From: Reyranella sp.
Lineage (GTDB): Bacteria > Pseudomonadota > Alphaproteobacteria > Reyranellales > Reyranellaceae
DNA length: 37,393 bases
Direction: 5' to 3'
Assembly (NCBI GenBank): GCA_019750135.1
Contig: JAIEOV010000111.1
Span: forward strand, 1-37,393
Below the pieces are notes generated by a model. The model worked only from the letters and a program-made list of their open reading frames with translations. It did not search any database and had not been told where the DNA came from. Below, in pieces: positions 23,382 to 30,545 of the stretch. The translations under genes and the position numbers were made by a program. Positions within the stretch are counted from its first letter, which is position 1. Every line of letters begins with the position of its first letter.

Positions 23382-24404
23382 TTACTGGATGACGATCTCG
23401 ACGCGGCGGTTCTGCGGCTCGCGCACACCGTCGCCGGTCTGGACCAGCAGGCCCTTCTCGCCCATGCCGATCACCGAGATCGCCTGCGCCGGCACACCGT
23501 TACGCACCAGGGCGTCCTTCACTGCGTTCGCACGGCGCAGCGACAGCGCCATGTTGTAGGCTTCCGGGCCCGACGTGTCGGTGTGGCCGGTCGCCGTGAT
23601 ACGGGCGTTGCCCTTGGTCTTGAAGGCGTCAGAAGCCTGCTTGATCGTGTTCAGCGCCTGCTGGCTCAGGTTCGAGCGATCCCAGTCGAAGAACACCATG
23701 AACGACGGCGGCGCCACGACCGGCGGCGGCGGGGGCGGCGGCGGCGGAGCCGCACCGAACTTCATCTGCAGGCTCGCCATCACGGCGATGTTGTTGATCG
23801 ACGGGGTGGTGGTGACCGTGAAGTTCGGGCCGAAATGCTGGAAGTTGGGCGTGGTCGTGCCCATGTAGCGGCCTTCCAGGTTGATGCGGAAGGTCTCATC
23901 GATATTGTAGCCCGCGCCGACCATGGCCTGATAGGCGAACTGGGTGCTGGTGAGCGAGTTGTTGAGAGCCCCCGCGTTCAGGAAGGCGACACCAGCGCCG
24001 GCGCCGACGTAGGGAACGAACCGGCCTCCAGCGAGGAAGTCGTAGTAGAGGTTGCCCATCACGTTGATCGTCTGGAGGTTGACGCCAAAGCTGCCGGCAG
24101 TGGAGCCGGTCGTGATGGTGCCGGTGTTCTGGCGGTAGGCGCCTTCCAGCTCAATGCGGGGTCCGATGAAATCGTAACCGACCTGGCCACCCAGCACGTA
24201 GCCGGTATTCCAGGAGGCGTTCGTCGAGAACGAGCCGCCGCCGCCGAATCCGGTTGTGATCGAGCTATTGAACGAGCTGTTGAACATCCAGTTCGCGCCG
24301 CCTTCGAGGCCGAGGTAAACGCCTCCGGGCTGAAGCGGCGACTGTGCCTGCGCAGCGAACGGCGCCGCCGCGAGCAGCGCAACACCAACGACCATCCTCT
24401 TCAT
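23382..24404 (-). CDS. OmpA-family outer-membrane protein
   Basis: This 340-residue protein has a signal peptide (cleavage after A-Q-A near residue 20), an eight-stranded beta-barrel with aromatic-edged strands (about 28-217), and a poly-proline hinge of nine prolines (220-228). The C-terminal OmpA peptidoglycan-binding domain (234-340) contains F-F-D-W-D, G-H-T-D-T-S-G, L-S-L-R-R-A and N-R-R-V-E-I. It anchors the outer membrane to the cell wall and may be immunologically or adhesively exposed. It has its own promoter (24464-24492) and terminator (23332-23355), so it is monocistronic. Glycine- and serine-rich stretches near residues 42-66 probably form surface loops. Confidence 0.92.
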   Translation of the reverse strand: MKRMVVGVALLAAAPFAAQAQSPLQPGGVYLGLEGGANWMFNSSFNSSITTGFGGGGSFSTNASWNTGYVLGGQVGYDFIGPRIELEGAYRQNTGTITTGSTAGSFGVNLQTINVMGNLYYDFLAGGRFVPYVGAGAGVAFLNAGALNNSLTSTQFAYQAMVGAGYNIDETFRINLEGRYMGTTTPNFQHFGPNFTVTTTPSINNIAVMASLQMKFGAAPPPPPPPPPVVAPPSFMVFFDWDRSNLSQQALNTIKQASDAFKTKGNARITATGHTDTSGPEAYNMALSLRRANAVKDALVRNGVPAQAISVIGMGEKGLLVQTGDGVREPQNRRVEIVIQ

Positions 24405-24463
24405 GTGGAATCTCCCCGACTGTGTTGCCTTTTAGGCGGCTTAACGACGAACGTACGGTGTGA

Positions 24464-24492
24464 TTTATACTATTTCACGGCACTCCCAGCAA
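24464..24492 (-). promoter_or_regulatory. Probable housekeeping promoter of the OmpA gene
   Basis: On the minus strand TTGCTG (24487-24492), a 17-base spacer and TATAAA (24464-24469) stand about 60 bases before the OmpA ATG. The -10 matches TATAAT at five of six positions in an otherwise GC-rich genome. A GGAGA ribosome site precedes the ATG. The surrounding 280-base gap (24405-24684) is A+T-richer than its neighbours; apart from this promoter and a possible GGTCCC/GGGACC stem beside the yghU ribosome site I see nothing further in it. Confidence 0.6.
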
Positions 24493-24684
24493 TCGCGCAG
24501 TCTCTGCAAAGTCACGCATTGTGGCCATTTTGCAACACCTTATTGCACGAGCCTGCTTTCCTGCATTCAAAGGCCCCCTTGGGCGCCCATGAGCGGGCCT
24601 CATGGCGGGGTTACTTCCCCTCGATGGCGCACCCTGGGCCGCACGCTCTAAGGTCCCGACCCACCGTTAGAGGGACCCTCCGCC

Positions 24685-25560
24685 ATGAGCAGCACACCCG
24701 ACTACACCCCGCCCCCGGTCTGGACCTGGAACAAGGCCAACGGCGGCCGCTTCGCCAATATCAACCGGCCGATCGCCGGGCCGACCCACGACAAGGAGCT
24801 GCCGGTGGGTCGCCATCCCTTCCAGCTCTACTCGCTGGGCACGCCCAACGGGCAGAAGGTCACCATCATGTTCGAGGAGCTGCTGGCGGCCGGCCACAAG
24901 GGCGCCGAGTACGACGCCTGGCTGATCAAGATCGGCGAGGGCGACCAGTTCGGCTCGGGCTTCGTCGCCGCCAATCCCAACTCCAAGATCCCCGCTTTGG
25001 TCGATCGCAGCGGACCCAAGCCGATCCGCGTGTTCGAATCCGGCGCGATCCTGCTGCACCTCGCCGAGAAGTTCGGCGCGTTCGTGCCCAGCATCGGCGA
25101 TCCCGTGCGTGCGGAATGCCTGTCGTGGCTGTTCTGGCAGATGGGCAGCGCGCCCTACCTGGGCGGCGGCTTCGGCCACTTCTATGCCTATGCGCCGAGC
25201 AAGATCGAATACGCCATCGACCGCTTCGCCATGGAGACCAAGCGCCAGCTCGACGTGCTCGACCGGCGGCTCGCCGAATCGAAATTCCTGGCGGGCGACG
25301 ACTACACCATCGCCGACATGGCGGTGTGGCCGTGGTACGGCGGCCTGGCCAAGGGCCTGCTCTACGGCGCCGGCGAGTTCCTGGCGGTGACCGAATACAA
25401 GAACGTCCAGCGCTGGGCCGACACGATCGGCGCGCGGCCGGCGGTCAAGCGCGGCCGCATCGTCAATCGCCTGCAGGGCGATCCGGCGGCCCAGCTGCAC
25501 GAGCGCCACGATGCCAGCGACTTCGAGCTCAAGACGCAGGACAAGATGGCGGCCGACTGA
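24685..25560 (+). CDS. yghU: Glutathione S-transferase family disulfide-bond reductase (YghU)
   Basis: This 291-residue protein is recognisable as a YghU/nu-class glutathione transferase along its whole length. The opening is V-W-T-W-N-K followed by F-A-N-I-N-R-P, then L-P-V-G-R-H-P-F-Q-L-Y-S, N-P-N-S-K-I-P-A-L, F-E-S-G-A-I-L-L-H-L, and near the end Q-L-H-E-R-H-D-A-S-D-F-E. Members reduce disulfides and organic hydroperoxides using two glutathione molecules, in the cytosol. A GAGGGA ribosome site precedes the ATG. Its 3' end overlaps by 32 bases the end of a small opposite-strand membrane-protein gene. It lies in a cluster of stress-type genes (DUF899, GFA). Confidence 0.93.
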   Translation: MSSTPDYTPPPVWTWNKANGGRFANINRPIAGPTHDKELPVGRHPFQLYSLGTPNGQKVTIMFEELLAAGHKGAEYDAWLIKIGEGDQFGSGFVAANPNSKIPALVDRSGPKPIRVFESGAILLHLAEKFGAFVPSIGDPVRAECLSWLFWQMGSAPYLGGGFGHFYAYAPSKIEYAIDRFAMETKRQLDVLDRRLAESKFLAGDDYTIADMAVWPWYGGLAKGLLYGAGEFLAVTEYKNVQRWADTIGARPAVKRGRIVNRLQGDPAAQLHERHDASDFELKTQDKMAAD

Positions 25561-25756
25561 GCAACTTCAGCCACGGCGCGGCATGGAAGACGCTCATCAG
25601 GAAATACATCGGCGCCATGCCGCCGAGCGGCGAGGATGAGCAGAACGCATCGACCGGACTGGCGCCGATGGCGGTCACCAACGCCATGACGGCGAAGGTG
25701 GGTGCGGCCAACAGCGACAAGCTGTTGGCCACGCCCGATTTCGACAGGGCGTTCAT
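25529..25756 (-). CDS. Small two-helix membrane protein coupled to DUF899
   Basis: This 75-residue protein has two likely membrane spans (L-S-L-L-A-A-P-T-F-A-V-M-A-L-V-T and P-M-Y-F-L-M-S-V-F-H) separated by a short cysteine-containing loop. It does not match a family I can name, but its composition is protein-like, unlike shadow frames here. Its ATG overlaps the TGA of the DUF899 gene (ATGA on the minus strand), so translation is coupled. Its 3' end overlaps the convergent yghU gene. It is probably a membrane partner of the DUF899 protein, which is inference from position. Confidence 0.65.
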   Translation of the reverse strand: MNALSKSGVANSLSLLAAPTFAVMALVTAIGASPVDAFCSSSPLGGMAPMYFLMSVFHAAPWLKLLSRPPSCPAS

Positions 25757-26511
25757 CGACCGCAGCACGACTTGGCCTGCTCCGCCGGCTTGGGCTCCGG
25801 CTCGTAGCGGTCGTGGTGGCGCACCCAGGCCATGGTGAAGTCGAGACCCTCCTCGTCACGGCCCTTGGGCGTGAGGTCGAGCAGGTTGTAGGTGTGCATC
25901 ATCACCTCCACGCCGCGGCCGTAAGTCGAGTAGGTGTGGAACACCTCGCCGTCGTCGTCCTTCCAGAAGACGCTGATGCCCGGCATCTCCTGACCCGGCG
26001 GCTTGCTGCCGAAATTGTAGTCGCCCGTGCCGTTCTCCTTCTCCTCGGCGGTGAAGGTGACGTGGAAGTCGCGGTTGAAGTCGGTGCCGTACGACGACAC
26101 CCAGGGGAACTTCCAGCCCATGCGCTCACGGAAGCGCTCGATCTCGCCGAGCGGCGCCAGCGAGACGGCGACGAAGGCCGTGTCGCGATGGGCGAGATGC
26201 ACCAGCGTGGGATCGGTATGATCGGCCATGTAGGAGCAGCTCTTGCAGCCCTGCTCCCAGCCCGGCTGCAGCATGAAGTGCTGCATCACGAGCTGGCGAT
26301 GGCCGTCGAACAGGTCGGCCAGCCGGCGCGGGCCCTCGCTCGAGGCGAAGACGTAGTCCTTGTCCATGCGCACCCACGGCAGCGCACGGCGCTCGCGCGC
26401 GATCTGGTCGCCGAGATGCGTCAGCTCCTTCTCGCGTCCCAGCAGCGCCTTGCGCGCGGCGAGCCACTGCTGGCGGGAAACGACGGAATGGTTCGTGTTG
26501 GTGGTGGTCAT
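25753..26511 (-). CDS. DUF899-family thioredoxin-like protein
   Basis: This 252-residue protein belongs to the DUF899 (AhpC/thioredoxin-fold-like) family. Landmarks are W-L-A-A-R-K-A-L-L-G-R-E-K-E-L-T near the start, the cysteine pair G-C-K-S-C-S near residue 88, H-L-A-H-R-D-T-A-F, and the conserved F-H-T-Y-S-T-Y-G-R-G-V-E near residue 193. It ends with a C-C-G-R tail. It is probably redox-active in the cytosol; the exact reaction is not established. The ATG at 26511 follows GGAGGAC. The 24-bp element at 26577-26600 lies 66 bases upstream and is repeated before the GFA gene. Confidence 0.88.
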   Translation of the reverse strand: MTTTNTNHSVVSRQQWLAARKALLGREKELTHLGDQIARERRALPWVRMDKDYVFASSEGPRRLADLFDGHRQLVMQHFMLQPGWEQGCKSCSYMADHTDPTLVHLAHRDTAFVAVSLAPLGEIERFRERMGWKFPWVSSYGTDFNRDFHVTFTAEEKENGTGDYNFGSKPPGQEMPGISVFWKDDDGEVFHTYSTYGRGVEVMMHTYNLLDLTPKGRDEEGLDFTMAWVRHHDRYEPEPKPAEQAKSCCGR

Positions 26512-26576
26512 GATGTCCTCCAGTGCTTGTCGGGGTGCCAATGTCGCGATGAATGTGAGCCCGACGTCGAAACGGT

Positions 26577-26600
26577 GGGAGTTACAAGTGTGGCGGGATT
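26577..26600 (-). promoter_or_regulatory. Shared 24-bp upstream element, copy 1 (before DUF899)
   Basis: This 24-base sequence, containing CCACACTTGTAACTCCC on the minus strand, recurs exactly at 27077-27100. It lies 66 bases before the DUF899 ATG, in the same direction and at a similar distance as the other copy before the GFA gene. That suggests a promoter or operator used by both genes. The TTGTAAC core could be a -35 element of an ECF-type sigma factor; no housekeeping -10 is visible. Confidence 0.55.
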
Positions 26601-26607
26601 CGGCGGA

Positions 26608-27024
26608 CTACCTCGGCGGCATCCGGTCGAACTTCGGGACCGCCGGATCGAGGTGGTCCCAGGCACGGCCGCGCACGCCGTAGGTCACCGCCTGCGGCTT
26701 GAAGCGGCCGGGATCGTCGAGGCTCGCGGCGGTCACGGTGAACAGGTCCGGCATGGCCGCGAAGGTGAGATAGACCGGCGTGCCGCAGGTCGGGCAGAAG
26801 GCGTGCGTCTTGATGGTGCCGCTGTCGCCCGCGAGGTCCCAGTGGCTCGCCTTGCCCCGCACCGTCACGCCCTTCCTGCCGGTGAAGGTCAGGTAGGAGC
26901 CGTGGCCGCTGCCGCTTCTCTGCTGGCAGTCGCGGCACTGGCAGTGGTTCATGAATACCGGCTCGCCGGCGATTTCGTAGCGGATCGCGCCGCAGGCGCA
27001 TCCGCCGATGTAAGGCTTGCTCAT
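26608..27024 (-). CDS. GFA-family (glutathione-dependent formaldehyde-activating-like) zinc protein
   Basis: This 138-residue protein has the GFA/CENP-V zinc-binding cysteines: G-G-C-A-C-G-A (Cys9, Cys11), C-Q-C-R-D-C near residues 28-33, and F-C-P-T-C-G-T-P near residues 77-83. The family includes S-(hydroxymethyl)glutathione synthase, but most members have unknown substrates, so formaldehyde handling is only possible. It lies between two copies of a 24-bp element, with the upstream one 53 bases before its ATG. A GAGGAGC ribosome site is present. It fits the neighbouring glutathione- and redox-related genes. Confidence 0.9.
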   Translation of the reverse strand: MSKPYIGGCACGAIRYEIAGEPVFMNHCQCRDCQQRSGSGHGSYLTFTGRKGVTVRGKASHWDLAGDSGTIKTHAFCPTCGTPVYLTFAAMPDLFTVTAASLDDPGRFKPQAVTYGVRGRAWDHLDPAVPKFDRMPPR

Positions 27025-27076
27025 GTCGTTGCTCCTCTCTCTCCGGCGCCAGATGTGCGCCCGGGAGAGAAGCAGC

Positions 27077-27100
27077 GGGAGTTACAAGTGTGGCGGGATT
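27077..27100 (-). promoter_or_regulatory. Shared 24-bp upstream element, copy 2 (before GFA gene)
   Basis: This is an exact copy of the element at 26577-26600, in the same orientation, 53 bases before the GFA ATG. Beyond the 24 bases the two leaders keep partial likeness for about 20 more bases towards the genes and then diverge, as expected for related promoters. Confidence 0.55.
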
Positions 27101-27105
27101 TGCCG

Positions 27106-27303
27106 ATGGTCCAGCAGCTCACCAATATAACCCAAGTGTTCTCTGCGATCAATAACCAAAGTGCCATTCGCGAAACGATTGCCGCTCGCGGCGGCGACGC
27201 AGACGATACGTTTCTGGCCCGTACGCAACACAACGAAGATACGCTGAAGGCCTTCAATGCCGATCTGTCTTGTGAACAGGTGCAGACATGTTCGTCGTTC
27301 TGA
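27106..27303 (+). CDS. Small ORFan A, A+T-richer than surroundings
   Basis: This 65-residue polar protein (opening M-V-Q-Q-L-T-N-I-T) has no recognisable family. The DNA is visibly less GC-rich than the genes around it and the codon use is different, which suggests acquired DNA or a decayed element. No good ribosome site precedes the ATG, and the start lies only five bases from the promoter element serving the opposite strand. It overlaps ORFan B by 16 bases. It could be a remnant rather than a working gene. Confidence 0.35.
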   Translation: MVQQLTNITQVFSAINNQSAIRETIAARGGDADDTFLARTQHNEDTLKAFNADLSCEQVQTCSSF

Positions 27304-27470
27304 GCGAAGGCGGCCGGGTCGCAGCGGCCTATCTGGATCAGCAGTTCCCCGGGCAGGAATGGCTGCCGATCGACAGCGGCGCATTGCAGGCGTTCCTGGC
27401 CGCGGCGCCCAGGTCTTTATCGCGACGGTCGCCCGGGACGAGGCGACCGCTGCCCCTCAGGCGGCACTAA
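27288..27470 (+). CDS. Small ORFan B overlapping ORFan A
   Basis: This 60-residue open frame begins M-F-V-V-L-S-E-G-G-R-V-A-A-A-Y-L-D. The first 40 residues look protein-like; the tail is basic, Arg/Pro-rich and may be out of the original frame. I do not recognise it. The short acidic start and the overlap with ORFan A are reminiscent of small phage structural or cargo genes, but nothing else phage-like lies nearby. It ends just before the convergent TetR gene. Confidence 0.35.
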   Translation: MFVVLSEGGRVAAAYLDQQFPGQEWLPIDSGALQAFLAAAPRSLSRRSPGTRRPLPLRRH

Positions 27471-27471
27471 C

Positions 27472-28086
27472 TCACCCGGCCGACGGCAGCATCCGGTCGA
27501 TCGCCGCGCGCCACACGGCTTGCGCGGCCTCCGCCGACAGGCCGTGGCAATTGCGCATCTGGTCCCAGCTTTCGAAGCTGGTCAGCGTGGCCAAGGCAAT
27601 GAGCAGCTGATCGCGCGGCGCCTCGGGCAGGTTGGACAGTTCCGGGCCATACATCAGCCGCATGCGCTCGATGTTGGCGAGGCGCACCAGGACCACGCGC
27701 ATCTTCAGGTCGGCGATCTGGTCCTGGCGGGTGATGATGCGCCACAGCGGCAGCCATCTTTCGCAAGCCTGCGCGCGGGTCTCGACGTGCGAGCGGATGC
27801 GGCTCGCACGGTCGGCATCGACATCGCGCGCCACCGCCTCCGCCTGGCCCTGGGCAATGGCGTAGTCCGCGGTTGCCAGGCTGAGGGCATCGAGGTCGGT
27901 GAAGCGCTCGAAGATGGAGCGCGTCGAGTATCCGGCTTCGTCGGCGATCTGGGCTGCCGTCGGCATCACGCCATGCCGGCGCAGCAGCTCCAAATAGGCC
28001 TGGATGATCGTCAGCCTGGTCCGGGCACTTCGCTGGCGGCGACCGTCGACTTTCATATCGCCAGAAGCGGTTGCAATCGACGTCAT
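27472..28086 (-). CDS. TetR/AcrR-family transcriptional regulator
   Basis: This 204-residue repressor has the N-terminal helix-turn-helix (P-T-A-A-Q-I-A-D-E-A-G-Y-S then R-S-I-F-E-R-F near residues 47-66) and an all-helical ligand domain. I chose the ATG at 28086; another ATG ten codons in (28056) is possible, and the longer open frame overlaps the GMC small-subunit gene. It follows that dehydrogenase pair on the same strand with a 38-base gap and may control it, which is inference from position. Confidence 0.85.
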   Translation of the reverse strand: MTSIATASGDMKVDGRRQRSARTRLTIIQAYLELLRRHGVMPTAAQIADEAGYSTRSIFERFTDLDALSLATADYAIAQGQAEAVARDVDADRASRIRSHVETRAQACERWLPLWRIITRQDQIADLKMRVVLVRLANIERMRLMYGPELSNLPEAPRDQLLIALATLTSFESWDQMRNCHGLSAEAAQAVWRAAIDRMLPSAG

Positions 28087-28124
28087 ACAGAAGTGAATGA
28101 CACAGAACGCGCCGATTGTCTCGG

Positions 28125-28532
28125 TCAGGTTTGTCGCCAGAACGGCTTGCGCTGGCGCGTGGCGCGGAGGATCTCCGGGTCGAACGGAGCCAAAGGGAAG
28201 CCTTCGGGCTGCAGCGGTCCGCCCCGCCAGTTCACCCGCCTGTGCACCCGCGGGTCGCTGTAGTAGGCGAGATAGACGAGCTCGAGGACGGCAGTGAAAG
28301 CGGCACCATCCGCCGTCTCGAGGTCGCGCAGCAGCACATCCTGTTGCGCGGCCGCCAGCCCGTCGGACCACTTGGGTGCAAGCTTTTCGACAAAGGTCGC
28401 GAGGGCGCGCTGGTACGGCGGGTGTCGCCGCGCGAGCGACTCGACTTCCGGCGCCAGGCCCATCGCTCCCGCGCCGGGCAAATCGTCGATCGGCGGGACC
28501 AGGCGGTCCATCACAGTGTTCAGGATCATCAT
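28125..28532 (-). CDS. Gluconate 2-dehydrogenase subunit 3-like small subunit
   Basis: This 135-residue protein matches the small (gamma) subunit family that accompanies GMC-type membrane dehydrogenases: M-D-R-L-V-P-P near residues 8-14, P-G-A near 20-22, and a closing Y-Y-S-D-P-R-V-H. Usual family members carry a Tat signal that exports the folded complex; none is visible here. The start overlaps the GMC gene stop (ATGATGA), so the two are co-translated. No cytochrome c subunit follows, so the electron acceptor is unclear. Confidence 0.8.
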   Translation of the reverse strand: MMILNTVMDRLVPPIDDLPGAGAMGLAPEVESLARRHPPYQRALATFVEKLAPKWSDGLAAAQQDVLLRDLETADGAAFTAVLELVYLAYYSDPRVHRRVNWRGGPLQPEGFPLAPFDPEILRATRQRKPFWRQT

Positions 28533-30130
28533 GGATTTCCTGCCTTGCGGATGTGGTCGGCGCAACGCAGCGCGATCGCCTGCAGCGTGGGCGTTGGATT
28601 GACCGAAGCGCCGGTCACGAACACGCTGCCGTCGACGACGTACAGATTGTCGACGTCGTGCGCGCGGCCGCTGTGGTCGACGACGGAACGGCGCGGATCG
28701 TCGCCCATGCGGGCGGTGCCCATGAGATGCCAGCCCGAAGCACGCAGCTGCGGCGTCGCTTTCACCGTGTGGGCGCCCGCCGCGTTCAGCACCTTCTCGG
28801 CTTGCAGGCAGGCATGCGCCATCATGCGGGCCGAGTTCTCGGACAGGCGATAGGAGATCTTCGGCGCGGCGATGCCGTTGGAGTCTTTTAGCGACGCATG
28901 AAGCTCGACGCGATTGTGCGCCTCGGGCAGGTCCTCGCCGAGCGCGATCACCGTGGTCGAATTGCCGAAGCGCATGGCGAAGTCGGCATGATGGCGCTCG
29001 CCCCAGGCGACCGGCGCCATGGCGAAGCCCAGCGCCGTCCGCGCCGGGCCGGTGCTGCGGTTCATCTGGAAGGTGTAGCCGCGCACGAAGCCGCGCGCGC
29101 TGTCGGTCTCGTAGAATTCCTGCGACAGCAGGATGTTGCCGAGCGGACCGCGATAGGTCGGATCGCAGCCGTCGGAGAAGAAGCCGGTGATCGCGGCGCA
29201 CGGATGGAACATCAGGTTGCGACCGACGAGCCCGCTGGAATTGGCGAGCCCGTCGGGATGGCGCTCGCTCTTCGACAACAGCATCAGGCGCGGCGTGCCG
29301 ATGCCGTTGGCGGCCAGGACCACCAGGCGCGCCGGCTGGAACTGGACGGTGCCGTCGGCATCGAAGTAGCGCGCGCCGGTGGCCCGGCCGGTCGCGGGAT
29401 CGGTGGTGACCTCGAACACGCGCGCGCCGGTGCGCAGCTCGACGCCGTTGGCGATCGCCGTCGGCCAATAGGTCAGGTCGGTCGAGGCCTTGGCCTGCAC
29501 GGTGCAGCCGAGGCCGTTGGGGCCGCAGTTGTTGCAGGCGTCGCGGCCGCGATAGGGCACCGAGTTGATGTAGGAGTCCGACGGCCACCAGTGCCAGCCC
29601 AGGCTGTCGAAGCCGCGCGCCAGCCGCTCGCCGTCCGGCCCGAGCGGCAGCGACGGCATGGGCCGCGGCGCGCGCGGCGGATTGGCGGGATCGCCGTTGG
29701 TGCCGGAGCAGCCCATCCACTGGTCGTTGAGGTCGTAATAAGACTCGAGGTCGAAGTACGTCAGCGGCCAGTCGTCGGCGACGCCGTCCTGGCTGCGGAC
29801 GCGGAAGTCGGAGGGATGGAAGCGCGGCGCGTGCGCGGTCCAGTGGACGGTGCTGCCGCCCACCGCGTTGAACATCAGGGGCGTGACGTCCGACCCGGTG
29901 TCGTCGACCGGATAATCCTCCGGCAGGGCCCGCACGTTCGGATTGAAGCTGAAGCTGGTGGCGCCGCGGAACTCCCAGTCGGGGAAGGACGTCGAGTACT
30001 CGCCGGGCTTCTGCCAGCCGCCCTGCTCGAGGCAGACGATGCGGAGACCGGCGTCGGACAGCCGCCAGGCCACCGCTGCCCCCGCGGCGCCGGCGCCGAT
30101 GATCAATATGTCGGCCGAGTCGTGTGTCAT
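28529..30130 (-). CDS. GMC-family FAD oxidoreductase (dehydrogenase large subunit)
   Basis: This 533-residue flavoprotein has the FAD dinucleotide motif G-A-G-A-A-G at residues 12-17, G-G-S-T-V-H-W near residue 91 (second FAD contact), and the C-terminal active-site region W-H-L-M-G-T-A-R-M-G plus N-P-T-P-T-L-Q with the catalytic His and Asn. GMC enzymes oxidise alcohols, sugars or sterols; the substrate is unknown. An AGGGGG site precedes the ATG. The cysteines C-N-N-C-G-P-N-G-L-G-C in the middle are an insertion also seen in gluconate/sorbitol-type dehydrogenases. Confidence 0.88.
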   Translation of the reverse strand: MTHDSADILIIGAGAAGAAVAWRLSDAGLRIVCLEQGGWQKPGEYSTSFPDWEFRGATSFSFNPNVRALPEDYPVDDTGSDVTPLMFNAVGGSTVHWTAHAPRFHPSDFRVRSQDGVADDWPLTYFDLESYYDLNDQWMGCSGTNGDPANPPRAPRPMPSLPLGPDGERLARGFDSLGWHWWPSDSYINSVPYRGRDACNNCGPNGLGCTVQAKASTDLTYWPTAIANGVELRTGARVFEVTTDPATGRATGARYFDADGTVQFQPARLVVLAANGIGTPRLMLLSKSERHPDGLANSSGLVGRNLMFHPCAAITGFFSDGCDPTYRGPLGNILLSQEFYETDSARGFVRGYTFQMNRSTGPARTALGFAMAPVAWGERHHADFAMRFGNSTTVIALGEDLPEAHNRVELHASLKDSNGIAAPKISYRLSENSARMMAHACLQAEKVLNAAGAHTVKATPQLRASGWHLMGTARMGDDPRRSVVDHSGRAHDVDNLYVVDGSVFVTGASVNPTPTLQAIALRCADHIRKAGNP

Positions 30131-30211
30131 GCGCGCTGCCCCCTAGCCGTGCGATTGAACGGTCGGGAGCGTCGGAGGGCAAGGACGTAAATAAATCCAC
30201 GCCCGGGGGCC

Positions 30212-30240
30212 CTTGAAATCGGACGGCCGAAAACCAAATC
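30212..30240 (+). promoter_or_regulatory. Possible RpoH (sigma-32) heat-shock promoter
   Basis: CTTGAAA at 30212-30218 is a full match to the heat-shock -35 element. Fifteen bases later CCAAATC is a weaker match to the CCCCAT-type -10. The position, ahead of two Hsp20 genes and a small ORF, supports the call. The -10 is imperfect, so this is a prediction. Confidence 0.45.
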
Positions 30241-30308
30241 GACCGCCGCGGAGCGCCACTTTTCGGGCCCGCACGTTTGTCTCGGCATGTTGCTCCAAGG
30301 AGGACGTG

Positions 30309-30500
30309 ATGATTCAAATCGGCACACAGCCGCCTGCGGCCGCCTTCAGGGAAGGCCGCCGATCCGACCCTGCCGACGCCATCGGCAATTCCGGCTCCCA
30401 AAGCCGGCTGGTCGCCGACCCGTCGGAAGAGGCGAGCGACGGCATCCTGTTCGTGTCGCCGCCGCCGTTGCCTTTCCCCAGGGTCTTCCCCGGACTCTGA
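30309..30500 (+). CDS. 63-residue small protein at the head of the hsp20 unit
   Basis: The ATG follows AAGGAGG at 30297-30303 with five spacer bases, the strongest ribosome site in this part of the window. The 63-residue product is polar with a proline-rich end (P-P-P-L-P-F-P-R-V-F-P-G-L). No family is recognised. It lies 45 bases before the first Hsp20 gene and after a heat-shock-like promoter, so it is probably co-expressed with the chaperones. A leader-peptide or small regulator role is possible but not shown. Confidence 0.5.
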   Translation: MIQIGTQPPAAAFREGRRSDPADAIGNSGSQSRLVADPSEEASDGILFVSPPPLPFPRVFPGL

Positions 30501-30545
30501 AAGCGCTTCTTTCGACTTTCCGGCCGAACCGCAGGAGCTTTTGAC

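Noticed and set aside
26577..27100. Direct repeats as attachment sites or a transposon footprint around the GFA gene
   Set aside because: No recombinase or terminal inverted repeats are present, and both copies are placed like promoters relative to the following genes; the promoter reading is simpler, though not proven.
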